Positions 35,698 through 45,303 of a stretch of DNA of 64,000 nucleotides are shown here, piece by piece (position 1 is the first letter of the stretch; each line of letters opens with the position of its first letter). The DNA lies in NCBI RefSeq assembly GCF_001874625.1, contig NZ_CP017671.1, positions 1,054,001 to 1,118,000 on the forward strand. The letters run 5' to 3'. Origin of the DNA: Providencia rettgeri (GTDB lineage Bacteria > Pseudomonadota > Gammaproteobacteria > Enterobacterales > Enterobacteriaceae). The translations under genes were made by a program, and so were the position numbers. The notes beneath the pieces were generated by a model. The model was not told the origin of the DNA. It did no database searches and worked only from the letters and a program-made list of their open reading frames with translations.

Positions 35698-37584
35698 GTG
35701 ACTAATATGAAGAATAAATTTTCTGTTGCATTACTTTTAAGTATTATCATCCCATTGTCTTATGCTGATAACCTAGTGGAAATTAATATCCTTGGTACGT
35801 CTGATATTCACTCTTTCATAAGTGATGAGGATTATTTTAATAATCTAAAAAGTGAAAAATATGGTTTGAAATCGCTAGTTGGTGCGATTGAAAAATTTAG
35901 GCATGATAATAAAAACACCTATTTAGTTGATGTTGGTGATTTATTATCTGGCAACCCATTAGGGAATCATATTATTAAACGCTATAACCAAAATGAAAGC
36001 TATTATCGTATATCTCCTGTTATCTGTAGTTTAAATGCACTTAATTATGATGTAGCAACCCCTGGTAATCATGATTTTGATAATGGTGCTGAGTTTTTGA
36101 AATGGTCTTATTCTGGAGCGAACTTTCCAGTAGTTTTAAGTAATGTTATTGATAATACGTCACAAAAAAGCCTTTATCCTGAGTATATTATTCAGGAAAA
36201 AGAGGTTTTAGATGACGCGGGTAATAAGCATTTACTGAAAATCGCATATTTAGGGTTAGTTCCTATGCAAACAATGCTTTTTAATAAAAGCAAACTTGAA
36301 AGTGAGATTACATTTACTGATATGCTAGATGCTGCAAATAGTACTGCTATTCAGGCGAAAAAAGATGGGGCTGACTTGGTTATTGCCTTATCTCATTCAG
36401 GTATTGATGTATCACAAGTTGAACATGGTATGGAAAATGTCGCATTTTATCTTGCCAAAAATCCGAATATAGACGGTATTTTATTTGGTCATACTCATGA
36501 AGTTTTTCCTTCTGAAAAAATAACAGCTAATGAAAATATTAATGTTAAGGATGGGAAAATGTTTGGCAAGCCAGCGGCTCAACCGGGTAAGTGGGGGGAG
36601 TCACTATCCGCTATTAAATTTGTTCTAGAAAAGAATAATGATAAGTGGGATATAAAAAGTAGTAAAGGATATCAAGTCGATAGAAAAAATTCTGTTGCTA
36701 AAGGGAGTACTATTGAGAAAATATCGTTGTGCATAAATGATACAGAACAAGACTTAAAAAGTGACTTAGACAAAGAAGTAAGCCAAGACAAATTTAAAAT
36801 CAATAATAATTTTAATCTGATTGGAAATGAAAGCCTAACAACTGTACTTGCGGACTCCCTTCGTTATTATATGCGAAATTTTACGAGTGAAAGCGATAAG
36901 GTGTTAATTTCTATTTCACCATCTTATTCATTAAATGATGCAAGTTTTTTTGTTGACATACAAGACAGGAAAATAACCAATAGGGATTTAAACAAGATTT
37001 TTTATCCCGCTTCTTTATCTGCATTAAAGGTAAACAAGCAACAATTAATCGAATGGTTGGAAATGAGCTCAAATATTTATAATATGCCAATAGATGAGTC
37101 TACACCATTAATTAATACTAATGCCCATAGCTTTTTATTTTACCCAATTATGGGGCTAACCTATGATGTAAATATTAGCAAATTACCGTTATATGATTTA
37201 TACGGTAAGAAAAATGAAGGGGCTACGGTAGGGAGAATTTCGAATATTCGCTATAACAATAAAGAAGTGGTCGATACAGACTCATTTATTATTGTTGCGA
37301 GTAAGTACGCACCGTACTTTCAAAAGCACAAAGATGCTCCTTACTTAGATATTGGTAATGAAAGAAATATTGATATATTTACGGGGTATATTTCGGCGCA
37401 CCATGAATACCCACAGCCGAAAAATAATTACCGTATAGTGTCGGATATACCATTAGAAATGAATTTGATATTACCCCATAATACAGATAAATCAGCAACA
37501 TTTTTATGGGGAACTGAGTATCCTTTGCAAGTAAAAAGCCAAGATACAAAATCAGTAACTTACCAAATAAAAATAGCCCAGTGA
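35698..37584 (+). CDS. Periplasmic 5'-nucleotidase / cyclic-nucleotide phosphodiesterase (CpdB/UshA family)
   Basis: This protein of about 628 residues has a signal peptide ending near SYADN and an N-terminal calcineurin-like metallophosphatase domain: D36-x-H38 in TSDIHS, D81 in VDVGDLLSG, N124-H125-D126 in PGNHDFD, ALSHSG, and GHTHE. A C-terminal 5'-nucleotidase domain follows (about 355-600, with NLIGNESLTTVLADSLRYYM). It should dephosphorylate nucleotides or 2',3'-cyclic nucleotides in the periplasm and so feed the transporter. The start may be the GTG at 35698 or the ATG at 35707, which gives a more usual signal peptide. It lies 180 bp after the SAHH-like gene. Confidence 0.88.
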   Translation: MTNMKNKFSVALLLSIIIPLSYADNLVEINILGTSDIHSFISDEDYFNNLKSEKYGLKSLVGAIEKFRHDNKNTYLVDVGDLLSGNPLGNHIIKRYNQNESYYRISPVICSLNALNYDVATPGNHDFDNGAEFLKWSYSGANFPVVLSNVIDNTSQKSLYPEYIIQEKEVLDDAGNKHLLKIAYLGLVPMQTMLFNKSKLESEITFTDMLDAANSTAIQAKKDGADLVIALSHSGIDVSQVEHGMENVAFYLAKNPNIDGILFGHTHEVFPSEKITANENINVKDGKMFGKPAAQPGKWGESLSAIKFVLEKNNDKWDIKSSKGYQVDRKNSVAKGSTIEKISLCINDTEQDLKSDLDKEVSQDKFKINNNFNLIGNESLTTVLADSLRYYMRNFTSESDKVLISISPSYSLNDASFFVDIQDRKITNRDLNKIFYPASLSALKVNKQQLIEWLEMSSNIYNMPIDESTPLINTNAHSFLFYPIMGLTYDVNISKLPLYDLYGKKNEGATVGRISNIRYNNKEVVDTDSFIIVASKYAPYFQKHKDAPYLDIGNERNIDIFTGYISAHHEYPQPKNNYRIVSDIPLEMNLILPHNTDKSATFLWGTEYPLQVKSQDTKSVTYQIKIAQ

Positions 37585-37625
37585 TATTAAAGACTATCTT
37601 AGGGGGCAGTTAGTCCTCTACTTTT

Positions 37626-37651
37626 AGTGGGCTCTCAGTAAGGGAGCCCCA
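37626..37651. terminator. Hairpin between the nucleotidase gene and ruvX
   Basis: AGTGGGCTCT and AGGGAGCCCCACT can pair around CAGTA between convergent genes, with TAGTTTT after it on the plus strand. It probably ends the nucleotidase transcript. Confidence 0.6.
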
Positions 37652-37652
37652 C

Positions 37653-38069
37653 TTAGTTTTGCTCAAACCAGCTTTCAAGGATAACAACAGCAGACGCCGA
37701 GTCTACTTTTCCTTTGCTTAATGCACGGTAACCACCTTGCTCAAAAAGACCAGCTTTTGCTTCTACAGTGGATAGCCGTTCATCATGCAATTCGACTTTG
37801 ACACCAAAGCGACCATGAATGCGGTTGGCAAAATTACGAGCTTGGCTTGTGACGAGTTGCTCGGTTCCATCCATATTAAGTGGCAGGCCGACAATGACCA
37901 ATTGAGGAAGCCACTCTTTAAGTAATTTTTCGATTTGTTGCCAATCAGGGCGACCATCGTTGGCTTTTAAAGAAGCCAACGGTCGAGCAGTGCCCGTAAT
38001 TTCTTGCCCAATAGCAACACCGATGCTTTTAGTTCCAAAATCAAAGGCGAGCAAAGTTCTTCCAGACAT
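37653..38069 (-). CDS. ruvX: Holliday-junction resolvase-like RuvX (YqgF)
   Basis: This 138-residue RNase H-fold protein is implicated in processing the 5' end of pre-16S rRNA. The motif [14 protein letters not shown] carries the first catalytic aspartate. [11 protein letters not shown] and [10 protein letters not shown] with [13 protein letters not shown] complete the site. It overlaps the yqgE end by one base in the conserved gshB-yqgE-ruvX order. Confidence 0.94.
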   Translation of the reverse strand: MSGRTLLAFDFGTKSIGVAIGQEITGTARPLASLKANDGRPDWQQIEKLLKEWLPQLVIVGLPLNMDGTEQLVTSQARNFANRIHGRFGVKVELHDERLSTVEAKAGLFEQGGYRALSKGKVDSASAVVILESWFEQN

Positions 38070-38632
38070 TAAGCGTGCCCCGCTTGCATTGAAATAGTAT
38101 GAATATTAACACCGATTAATTTTGCAGCAGCAGCCCAGCGTTCATTAATAGGGGTATCAAAAATGAGCTTAGGGGAAGCTTCCACCGTTAACCAGCTATT
38201 TTCCATAATTTCTCGTTCAAGTTGGCCCGGTTCCCAGCTTGAATAGCCGAGTGCTACGAGGGAGTTCTCGGGGGAATCCTCACCACCAAGCGTTTCTAAA
38301 ATATCTTTGGAGGTGGTGACCATGACATCTTCATTTAAGTGTAGGCTAGATAAGAAACCAGTTATTGGTGTGTGTAAGATAAACCCATGTTCTTCTGCCA
38401 CAGGGCCACCAGCAATTACAGGCCTTTCTAAGTTACGGTTATTAACTTTATCAGATATCGTAATTTCAAGTTTTTTGAGCATTGTATCGACGGAAAAATC
38501 ATCAATAGGCTTATTAATTACTATCCCCATCGCCCCTTTTTCATTGTGCTCACACACATAAACAACAGACTGTTCAAAATAAGGGTCTGTTAGGGATGGC
38601 ATGGCGATAAGAAAATGGTTTTGCAGATTCAA
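38069..38632 (-). CDS. yqgE: UPF0301 family protein YqgE
   Basis: This 187-residue cytoplasmic protein of unknown biochemical role has the family hallmarks: [26 protein letters not shown] at the N-terminus, [10 protein letters not shown], and [14 protein letters not shown]. It lies 82 bp downstream of gshB and is coupled to ruvX. Confidence 0.94.
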   Translation of the reverse strand: MNLQNHFLIAMPSLTDPYFEQSVVYVCEHNEKGAMGIVINKPIDDFSVDTMLKKLEITISDKVNNRNLERPVIAGGPVAEEHGFILHTPITGFLSSLHLNEDVMVTTSKDILETLGGEDSPENSLVALGYSSWEPGQLEREIMENSWLTVEASPKLIFDTPINERWAAAAKLIGVNIHTISMQAGHA

Positions 38633-38670
38633 ACTAAGGCTCCATTGAATTTAATAACAACTTTAAAACA

Positions 38671-38697
38671 ACCAGTTAAAAAGACCTAAACAGGCCT
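38671..38697. terminator. Hairpin between gshB and yqgE
   Basis: AAAAAGACCT and AGGCCTTTTT pair with one mismatch around AAAC. It lies in the gshB-yqgE gap and could end or attenuate the gshB transcript before yqgE. Confidence 0.55.
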
Positions 38698-38714
38698 TTT
38701 TAACCATTTATGGC

Positions 38715-39662
38715 TTATTTTTTTAGGCGACGTTCAATCGCATCCATCAACATACCCGTGATAGAAATATCGAATGCTGCTTCGATTTCACGCGCACAGG
38801 TTGGGCTAGTAACGTTAATCTCAGTCAGACGGTCACCAATAATATCAAGACCAACAAAAATTAAGCCTTTTTCTTTCAGCGTTGGCGCGACAGCCTGTGC
38901 GATGGCCCAATCACTATCACTAAGAGGACGAGCTTCACCTCGGCCACCAGCGGCAAGGTTACCACGAGTCTCACCTTGTGCAGGGATACGTGCCAAGCAA
39001 TATGGAACAGGTTCGCCATCGACAACTAATACACGTTTATCACCGTCTTTAATTGATGGTAAAAAGTTCTGAGCCATACAGTAACGGGAACTATGTTCGG
39101 TTAGCGTTTCAATAATGACACCAACATTTGGGTCATCTTGTTTTAGACGGAAAATGGAAGCGCCACCCATGCCATCTAATGGTTTGAAAATAACATCCCC
39201 ATGTTGCTGATGGAATTCTCTCAGTTTTTGTGGGCTACGAGTGACTAACGTATCTGGCGTCAGCTCAGGGAACCAAGCGGTAAATAATTTTTCATTACAG
39301 TCACGCAGACTTTGCGGTTTATTGACAATTAAAGAGCCCGCTTGTTCTGCTCTCTCTAAAATATAGGTAGCGTAAATAAATTCGGTATCAAAAGGCGGAT
39401 CTTTACGCATTAAAATAGCATCAAGTGAACCAAGAGCGATGTCTTGCTCACCATGAAACTCATACCATTTGGCAGGGTTTTCTTCGACAGTGACTATTTT
39501 AGTTTGTGCTCTAGCCTCACCTTGGTGTAAATACAGGTCATTCATTTCCATATAATGGATTTCGTAACCACGACGCTGAGCTTCCAACATCATCGCAAAA
39601 CTGGTGTCTTTCTTGATTTTGATGGATGAAATTGGGTCCATCACTATACCGAGCTTGATCAT
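38715..39662 (-). CDS. gshB: Glutathione synthetase
   Basis: This 315-residue ATP-grasp ligase adds glycine to gamma-glutamylcysteine. The N-terminal MIKLGIVMDPISSIKIKKD, NKPQSLRDCNEKL, FKPLDGMGGASIFRL and the C-terminal GLDIIGDRLTEINVTSPTC are diagnostic. Its length equals that of the E. coli enzyme. It lies 9 bp after rsmE and is co-transcribed with it. Confidence 0.97.
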   Translation of the reverse strand: MIKLGIVMDPISSIKIKKDTSFAMMLEAQRRGYEIHYMEMNDLYLHQGEARAQTKIVTVEENPAKWYEFHGEQDIALGSLDAILMRKDPPFDTEFIYATYILERAEQAGSLIVNKPQSLRDCNEKLFTAWFPELTPDTLVTRSPQKLREFHQQHGDVIFKPLDGMGGASIFRLKQDDPNVGVIIETLTEHSSRYCMAQNFLPSIKDGDKRVLVVDGEPVPYCLARIPAQGETRGNLAAGGRGEARPLSDSDWAIAQAVAPTLKEKGLIFVGLDIIGDRLTEINVTSPTCAREIEAAFDISITGMLMDAIERRLKK

Positions 39663-39671
39663 TTTTTCTCC

Positions 39672-40403
39672 TTAACCCAGATCACCTAAGCGCACTTGCA
39701 GTGCAGTGATAGCGGTTAGCGCAGTCGTTTCTGTTCGTAATACTCTAGGCCCTAACAGTATATCGGTAAATTGATAATTTGCTGTCATTGCGATTTCATC
39801 GGCTGATAACCCCCCTTCAGGGCCAATTAACAACCTGACTTTTTTCAATTCAGTTGGCAGTGTATTTATGCTTTCTGTTGCCCTAGGATGAAGATTAACT
39901 TTAAATGCGCCATCATCTTCTGCACACCAATCTTCAAGTGTTTGTACGGGGCGGACTTCTGGGATACGGTTGCGCCCACATTGTTCACAGGCCGCAATAG
40001 CAATTTTTTGCCATTGTTGTAATTTCTTCGCTAACCTCTCACCTTCTAAGCGAACGCCGCAACGCTCTGATAACAGTGGTGTAATGATATTCACCCCTAA
40101 CTCTACGGATTTTTGGATGGTAAATTCCATCTTTTCTCCACGGGACATCACTTGCCCTAAATGCAAATCGAGAGGGGACTCTCTATCATCAATACGGCTA
40201 TCTACAATGCGAACATATACATTCTTTTTAGTCGCTTCAGTAATTTCAGCATCAAACGTTTGATTGCTACCATCAAAAAGTTCGAGTTTTTGCCCCGCAG
40301 TCATGCGTAGTACTCGCCCTACATGGTTTGTGGCGTCATCACCAAGAGAAATTGTCATATTCGTTTTAAGAGGCTCTGGGTGATAAATGCGTGGGATGCG
40401 CAT
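39672..40403 (-). CDS. rsmE: 16S rRNA m3U1498 methyltransferase RsmE
   Basis: This 243-residue SPOUT-family methyltransferase modifies U1498 of 16S rRNA. An N-terminal PUA-like domain ([19 protein letters not shown]) is followed by the knotted SAM-binding domain with [11 protein letters not shown] and [20 protein letters not shown]. It is the first gene of rsmE-gshB. Confidence 0.96.
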   Translation of the reverse strand: MRIPRIYHPEPLKTNMTISLGDDATNHVGRVLRMTAGQKLELFDGSNQTFDAEITEATKKNVYVRIVDSRIDDRESPLDLHLGQVMSRGEKMEFTIQKSVELGVNIITPLLSERCGVRLEGERLAKKLQQWQKIAIAACEQCGRNRIPEVRPVQTLEDWCAEDDGAFKVNLHPRATESINTLPTELKKVRLLIGPEGGLSADEIAMTANYQFTDILLGPRVLRTETTALTAITALQVRLGDLG

Positions 40404-40677
40404 AGCTTTTCCTTAGTACAGACTAGGTTAATAAATAAGATAGCTTTGATGAATATGGGGATTGAATCTCTAAACACAAGCACTAGCGCTTAGTTTATAA
40501 CGAAAAAAATGCTAATTGTAGTACGTCTGTGCGGTGGCAATTTTATCAATAATTACTCAAAAAAATAAAAGTTGAAAATGTCGAATAAACCGACGAAATA
40601 ACACGGAATTAAAGTGTTGGGATAAGCCAGAATAGCGAGTATATTTATTTTGGCTTCGTAATGGAAGGAAGTATAAA
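40404..40677. other. Divergent gap rsmE / A24 peptidase
   Basis: This 274-bp AT-rich gap has no ORF or clear hairpin. It must contain promoters for both directions. GGAAGGAAG just before 40678 is a strong ribosome-binding site. Confidence 0.4.
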
Positions 40678-41496
40678 ATGAAGGAATTATTTTATTTTTT
40701 ATTATCATATATTAAATCATTTATTGATAATATGACAAATATGATATCTTCCTGGCAGGGGGATGAAAGGCTTTTTTTTATTGAGTCAATTGGATTTCAT
40801 CTATGTAAACAAGATGTTATATTTCTTGTTGTGTTGTTTTTATCCGTTTTAATGACTCAAAAGTTACTTATTTATCTCCCTGTTTGGTGTTTTGGGAAAA
40901 ACAAAATAACAATTAAACTTCATACTTTACTTATTCTATATGGGGTGTTCGGTTGTATTATTATTGGGTCATTTAATAGTTTATGGGTAATGTTGTTTTT
41001 AGTGGTTTTTATTAATTTAATAACACCGTTATTTATTATTGATTATAAAATGGGTTATTTACCGGATGTACTAACCTATCCTTTATTGTGGTCTGGTTTG
41101 CTATATCAAATTAACTTACCTCAAGGCAATGTCATTTCGGCTATCTATGCAGTTATATTGAGTTATTTTATGATGCTAATTACCGTTACACTCGTGGAAA
41201 AAATTAAAAAACAACCACAGATGGGGCGAGGGGACTTAAAATTAATTGCAGCGTGTGCTGCATGGTTAGGGGTATGGTTATTACCTTATTTTATAGGGCT
41301 TGCGGCTTGTTTAGGGCTGTTACATTATGCATTCGCTCATTGGATATTGCCGAAAATAAGCCAAGGGGGTCATTCTCCAAGTTGTGTAAGTGCTAAGCCG
41401 TTAGTAAATGAAATAGCCCAAACCATACCATTCGGGCCTACAATTATCATTAGTGCAAGTATCTTGCTGTATTTATCTATACTGCGTATTGGTTAG
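40678..41496 (+). CDS. Orphan A24-family prepilin peptidase-like protein
   Basis: This 272-residue membrane protein has seven to eight hydrophobic segments. The two aspartates of type IV prepilin peptidases are present: D122 in IDYKMGYLPD and D186 in GRGDLKL. The usual N-terminal methylase domain with paired CxxC zinc motifs is absent; residues 1-60 are instead a unique, partly hydrophobic stretch. No pilin or type II secretion genes adjoin it. It may mature pseudopilins encoded elsewhere. It is AT-rich and could be acquired. Confidence 0.8.
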   Translation: MKELFYFLLSYIKSFIDNMTNMISSWQGDERLFFIESIGFHLCKQDVIFLVVLFLSVLMTQKLLIYLPVWCFGKNKITIKLHTLLILYGVFGCIIIGSFNSLWVMLFLVVFINLITPLFIIDYKMGYLPDVLTYPLLWSGLLYQINLPQGNVISAIYAVILSYFMMLITVTLVEKIKKQPQMGRGDLKLIAACAAWLGVWLLPYFIGLAACLGLLHYAFAHWILPKISQGGHSPSCVSAKPLVNEIAQTIPFGPTIIISASILLYLSILRIG

Positions 41497-41515
41497 CGAC
41501 AACTAAATGTAAGGG

Positions 41516-42160
41516 TTAAGACGCAGCAGCGACCAACGAGTCTAAAAATTGCTGCCATTTGTCTGGTGACCCAAGGTAATTTTGTAAAGGAACCCGTAAC
41601 CATTTCCCTTGTTGCTGAATTAACAGCGTAGGGAAACCTGACGCACCAGACTGGGCGAGCAATGCTTTACTATTCTGTATGTGTTTTGCAGTTTCATTTT
41701 GTTCACATTGCGTGTAATCACTGGTGTACTGCTCAGCATTCAAGTTAAGCTTTTGGGCTAATTCAGTAAGCACTGCCGTATCATTAATATGACGCCCAGA
41801 AATATAATGGGCTTTTTGAATGGTTTTAAGCATCTCAAAGCCTTTACCTTGCTTGGTTGCAGCTAAAATAGCGGTTTGTGGTGGTAGGGAGTCCATGACT
41901 AAATTAGGTTCATGGAGCATTTTTATATAGTCATCACCAAAAACTTGCCCTGTCATCGCTGCAATACGTTTATCTGATTGCATAATATATTGGCGAAAAT
42001 CATCATCAAGATGCAAACGCGCATCACCGGCTAACATGCCACCACCATGCATCTCAACATTGGTACTGGGGTGTTTGGTTGCAATTTCCACTAAAGGGGC
42101 TGCTGCATAACACCAGCCGCAGTAAGGGTCATAAATATAGTGTAGGGTTATATTTTTCAT
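41516..42160 (-). CDS. DsbA-family (FrnE-like) thioredoxin-fold protein
   Basis: This 214-residue protein has a thioredoxin fold with an inserted helical domain. The redox motif C14-G-W-C17 lies near the N-terminus in DPYCGWCYAAAPLV. SGFPTLLIQQQGKWLRVP contains the cis-proline. There is no signal peptide, so it acts in the cytoplasm, like FrnE/2-hydroxychromene isomerase relatives. The next gene upstream is an MBL-fold gene in the same direction, 163 bp away. Confidence 0.85.
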   Translation of the reverse strand: MKNITLHYIYDPYCGWCYAAAPLVEIATKHPSTNVEMHGGGMLAGDARLHLDDDFRQYIMQSDKRIAAMTGQVFGDDYIKMLHEPNLVMDSLPPQTAILAATKQGKGFEMLKTIQKAHYISGRHINDTAVLTELAQKLNLNAEQYTSDYTQCEQNETAKHIQNSKALLAQSGASGFPTLLIQQQGKWLRVPLQNYLGSPDKWQQFLDSLVAAAS

Positions 42161-42323
42161 TATTGATCCTCAGTAATAATTTGGGGTTAATTTGAGTTAA
42201 GTTGTATCATTATTATCAACAGTTATATACAACAATCTCCCTTATACTCGCGGTTGTATTTCTAGGCATATTATTCAGTATGTTAAATATACAAAATGGT
42301 TGTTATAAGGGAGTGATACTAAT

Positions 42324-43196
42324 TTATTGAGGCCACTGCATTTCGCCTTTAATAACCTTAGCGCTTAGCTCTAAACTTGATTTATCATCCAGTTGTGGGT
42401 ATTTAGCTGCAACCTGCTGTACTAATTCATTCGAGTTTTTACTCGATTGTGCGGCGGTTTCAAAATCTTGTAAGTATTGCTGAGTAAATGTCACCGTACC
42501 AATATCCAATTTAGATGCTCCCGTGAAATGACCAGGGACGACAATCGTCGGGTTCAGTGCTTTGATACTTTCTAACGTTTGCTGCCAATTTTGGCGTGAT
42601 GCCTTAGTCTGTGTATCAGCCACCCAAACGTGTATATTGTCTGAAACAACCACACCACCGACAACGGCTTTTAGCGATGGAACCCACACATAAGTTCTAT
42701 CTGGCGAAGCACCGTCAAGGCCTTTTATCTCTAGTTTCTCGCCATCAACAGTAAAGCTATTCCCTTTGATGATTTCGGGGACTATCACATGGGTCGGAGC
42801 TTCACCCTTTAACTCATTTCCCCAATAAGCGAGCTTGCCATCTTTAGTCGCTTTAATAGCGGCAACGGTTTCAGATGTTGCAATTACTTTAGCTTCAGGA
42901 AAGGCTTTTGTAATTGTCTCTAAGCCGAAATAATAATCAGGGTCTGAGTGGCTAATATAAATAGTGGTTAATTTTTTATTGAGTTTTTTAATTTTATCGA
43001 CCAGTTGTTGAGCATCATTATTTTGAAACTGAGCATCGATTAATACGACTTCATTAGGGCCACTAATAATTTCAGATGACACAGGGAATACACTGTTGTT
43101 ACCTGGGTTATAGATATCGAGTGTTAATTTCTCGGCTTGTGCTACTTGAAATGATGTTGCGATGAATACTGTTGCTGCTAAAAAAGTTAATTTCAT
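42324..43196 (-). CDS. Secreted MBL-fold protein with altered metal site
   Basis: This 290-residue protein has a signal peptide ending near AQAEK and a metallo-beta-lactamase fold. The usual HxHxDH motif reads H83-S-D85-P-D87-Y88, so the second and last histidines are replaced. VVPGHF supplies a later histidine. Related secreted MBL proteins in enteric bacteria are annotated as hydrolases of unknown substrate. The changed ligands may bind one metal or none. It is divergent from a LysR gene that may control it. Confidence 0.82.
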   Translation of the reverse strand: MKLTFLAATVFIATSFQVAQAEKLTLDIYNPGNNSVFPVSSEIISGPNEVVLIDAQFQNNDAQQLVDKIKKLNKKLTTIYISHSDPDYYFGLETITKAFPEAKVIATSETVAAIKATKDGKLAYWGNELKGEAPTHVIVPEIIKGNSFTVDGEKLEIKGLDGASPDRTYVWVPSLKAVVGGVVVSDNIHVWVADTQTKASRQNWQQTLESIKALNPTIVVPGHFTGASKLDIGTVTFTQQYLQDFETAAQSSKNSNELVQQVAAKYPQLDDKSSLELSAKVIKGEMQWPQ

Positions 43197-43332
43197 TTTG
43201 AGTCCTAAAATTGAATTGTCTGAGATTGAACTAGGCGTTTTTGCTTGGTATGTATATTAAGTTGCAATGATTAACGGAAAAACACCATAATTAGGCGAAG
43301 TTTGTTGCATAAACCGGACGAATGGGGCGTAA

Positions 43333-44253
43333 ATGGATAGGTTAAAGGCAGCACAAGTGTTTATCACGATAGTGGAACAAGGCAGTTTAGTTGGTGCTGC
43401 TGAAAAGTTAGATATGTCGCGTGCGATGGTGACACGTTATTTATCTGAAATGGAACAATGGGCTGGAGTACGGTTACTTAATCGAACAACAAGGCGTTTA
43501 AGTTTAACCTCCGCTGGTGAGGGGGTGTATCAGCAATCATTACAGCTCAATGCGATTTCACAATTAGTACCTGTACAACAACATCATGATGCAAAAGAGC
43601 TATCTGGCTTGGTGCGCATTAGCTGTTCACAATCGATAGCCCAAAGTGCATTATCCGTTGCTATGGCAGAATTTTTGCAGCAATACCCAAATATGACGAT
43701 AGATATGCAAATATCTAATAAATCGATTAATCTTATCGAAGAACGTATCGATTTAGCGATCCGTATTACTAACCAGCTAGAACCTAACTTAATTGCTAAG
43801 CCTTTATCGACCTGCCACTCTGTAATTTGTGCTTCCCCAAAGTTTTTAACGGGGAAAAAAATGCCCACTAAACCTGAAGACTTAGTGTTACTTGAATGTC
43901 TTACATATAGCTTTTTTGGGCGCAGCATTTGGCGTTTTGAAAAACAAGGGGAACAGCATACGGTATTAGTTGGCGGGCGGTTGAGCGCCAATGAGTCCGT
44001 ATTTCTTGCCCAAGGCGCTTTAAATGGTGCAGGGGTTACCATGCAACCTTATTATTCCGTCGCAGAGTATTTAGCAAGTGGTGAGTTAATTCAATTATTA
44101 CCTGATTACCAACCAATGCCATTAGGTATTTACGGGGTATACACCAGTCGACAAAAAATGCCTACACCATTACGTGCTGTGATTGATTTCCTTACAGACT
44201 GGTTCAAAACGTCACCATATTGGTTAGCGTTGATGCAACAAGGCCGACGCTAA
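43333..44253 (+). CDS. LysR-family regulator next to the MBL/DsbA pair
   Basis: This 306-residue LysR-type regulator has an N-terminal winged helix (MDRLKAAQVFITIVEQGSLV.., HTH at about 18-37) and a substrate-binding effector domain (about 90-295). It diverges from the MBL-fold gene across 136 bp, the typical arrangement for a LysR regulator and its target. Its last 30 bp overlap the 3' end of lysR on the other strand. The effector is unknown. Confidence 0.88.
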   Translation: MDRLKAAQVFITIVEQGSLVGAAEKLDMSRAMVTRYLSEMEQWAGVRLLNRTTRRLSLTSAGEGVYQQSLQLNAISQLVPVQQHHDAKELSGLVRISCSQSIAQSALSVAMAEFLQQYPNMTIDMQISNKSINLIEERIDLAIRITNQLEPNLIAKPLSTCHSVICASPKFLTGKKMPTKPEDLVLLECLTYSFFGRSIWRFEKQGEQHTVLVGGRLSANESVFLAQGALNGAGVTMQPYYSVAEYLASGELIQLLPDYQPMPLGIYGVYTSRQKMPTPLRAVIDFLTDWFKTSPYWLALMQQGRR

Positions 44254-45162
44254 GCTCTCTTCTATTTGGCTGAAGGTACTTTTTAGTGATTGGGTGAAAA
44301 TATCTGTCAGTTGAGAAGATGGGCGGTGAATGGGGCGAATTAAACTCACTGTAAATGGAATGGAAAAACTGAGGGGACGGATCACCAATTTCCCTGCAGA
44401 TTGCTGATGAAAGTCTAACGCTGTTAATGGGTTTACAATGGATATCCCGATCCCCTTTAATGCCATAGCGCATATGGATGATGCAGAGTGTGTCTCCATC
44501 ACCATTTTTCGTTCAATATGGTGTTCTGTAAAGGTTGAATCAATTAACTGGCGGTAACTGTCTGTTAATGACAAACTGATAAACCGTTGATGTTGAAAGT
44601 CAGTAGGCGTTAAAACCTGTTTTAGTTCAAGGGGGTGCCCTGCAGGTAACACACACACCTCATTTAAACAGCCTAACGTTTGCTGTTCAGTGCCGGGTGG
44701 TAGTTGAAGGTGTTCTGTTAAGCCAAAGTCATAACGCTGAGCAGAAAGCCATTCTTCCAGAACTGGGGATTCTTGTGGGATCACCGTGATATTTACATCA
44801 GGGTAACTTTCCATAAATGACTGACAAACCTGAGGTAATAAAGACTGGGCAAAAGCCGGTAAACAAGTAATGGATATTTGTGCGTGTTCAAAACGCCGAA
44901 TAGTTTTAGCCGAATTTTTGATCCGCTCTAATCCATAATAAGAACGCTCGACTTCTTCTAAAAAACGTAAGCCTTGCGCAGTTGGTTGTAAGCGGCCTTT
45001 TACCCTATCAAATAATTTAAATTGTAATAGATATTCAAGGCGAGCAAGTTCACGACTGATGGTGGGCTGTGATGTACTCAGTAATGTAGCAGCTTCCGTT
45101 AAGTTTGGGGTAGTCATGACGGCACGGAATATTTCAATATGACGCCAAGAGATAGCTTGCAT
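44224..45162 (-). CDS. lysR: Lysine biosynthesis regulator LysR
   Basis: This 312-residue LysR-type activator follows E. coli LysR closely: LRHIEIF-type start, TSQPTISRELARLEYLLQFKLF, YPDVNITVIPQESPVLEEWLSAQR, and PFTVSLIRPIHRPSSQL. It is read divergently from lysA, which it activates when diaminopimelate accumulates and lysine is low. The frame overlaps the convergent LysR-type gene by 30 bp. Confidence 0.94.
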   Translation of the reverse strand: MQAISWRHIEIFRAVMTTPNLTEAATLLSTSQPTISRELARLEYLLQFKLFDRVKGRLQPTAQGLRFLEEVERSYYGLERIKNSAKTIRRFEHAQISITCLPAFAQSLLPQVCQSFMESYPDVNITVIPQESPVLEEWLSAQRYDFGLTEHLQLPPGTEQQTLGCLNEVCVLPAGHPLELKQVLTPTDFQHQRFISLSLTDSYRQLIDSTFTEHHIERKMVMETHSASSICAMALKGIGISIVNPLTALDFHQQSAGKLVIRPLSFSIPFTVSLIRPIHRPSSQLTDIFTQSLKSTFSQIEESLASALLHQR

Positions 45163-45303
45163 GTTTAGCCTCTAAATAAATGCTATATCAAATATGAATA
45201 GACTTTAGCAAAATGGATATTTTTTTTCCCGTTTTTTCTCTGAATAATAGATTTCAATACAATAAATTATTAAGACCATAAAAATTTGCAAACGAGAAAG
45301 ACA

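Noticed and set aside
43584..44042. 152-codon minus-strand ORF inside the LysR-type gene
   Set aside because: Shadow of a strongly supported gene.
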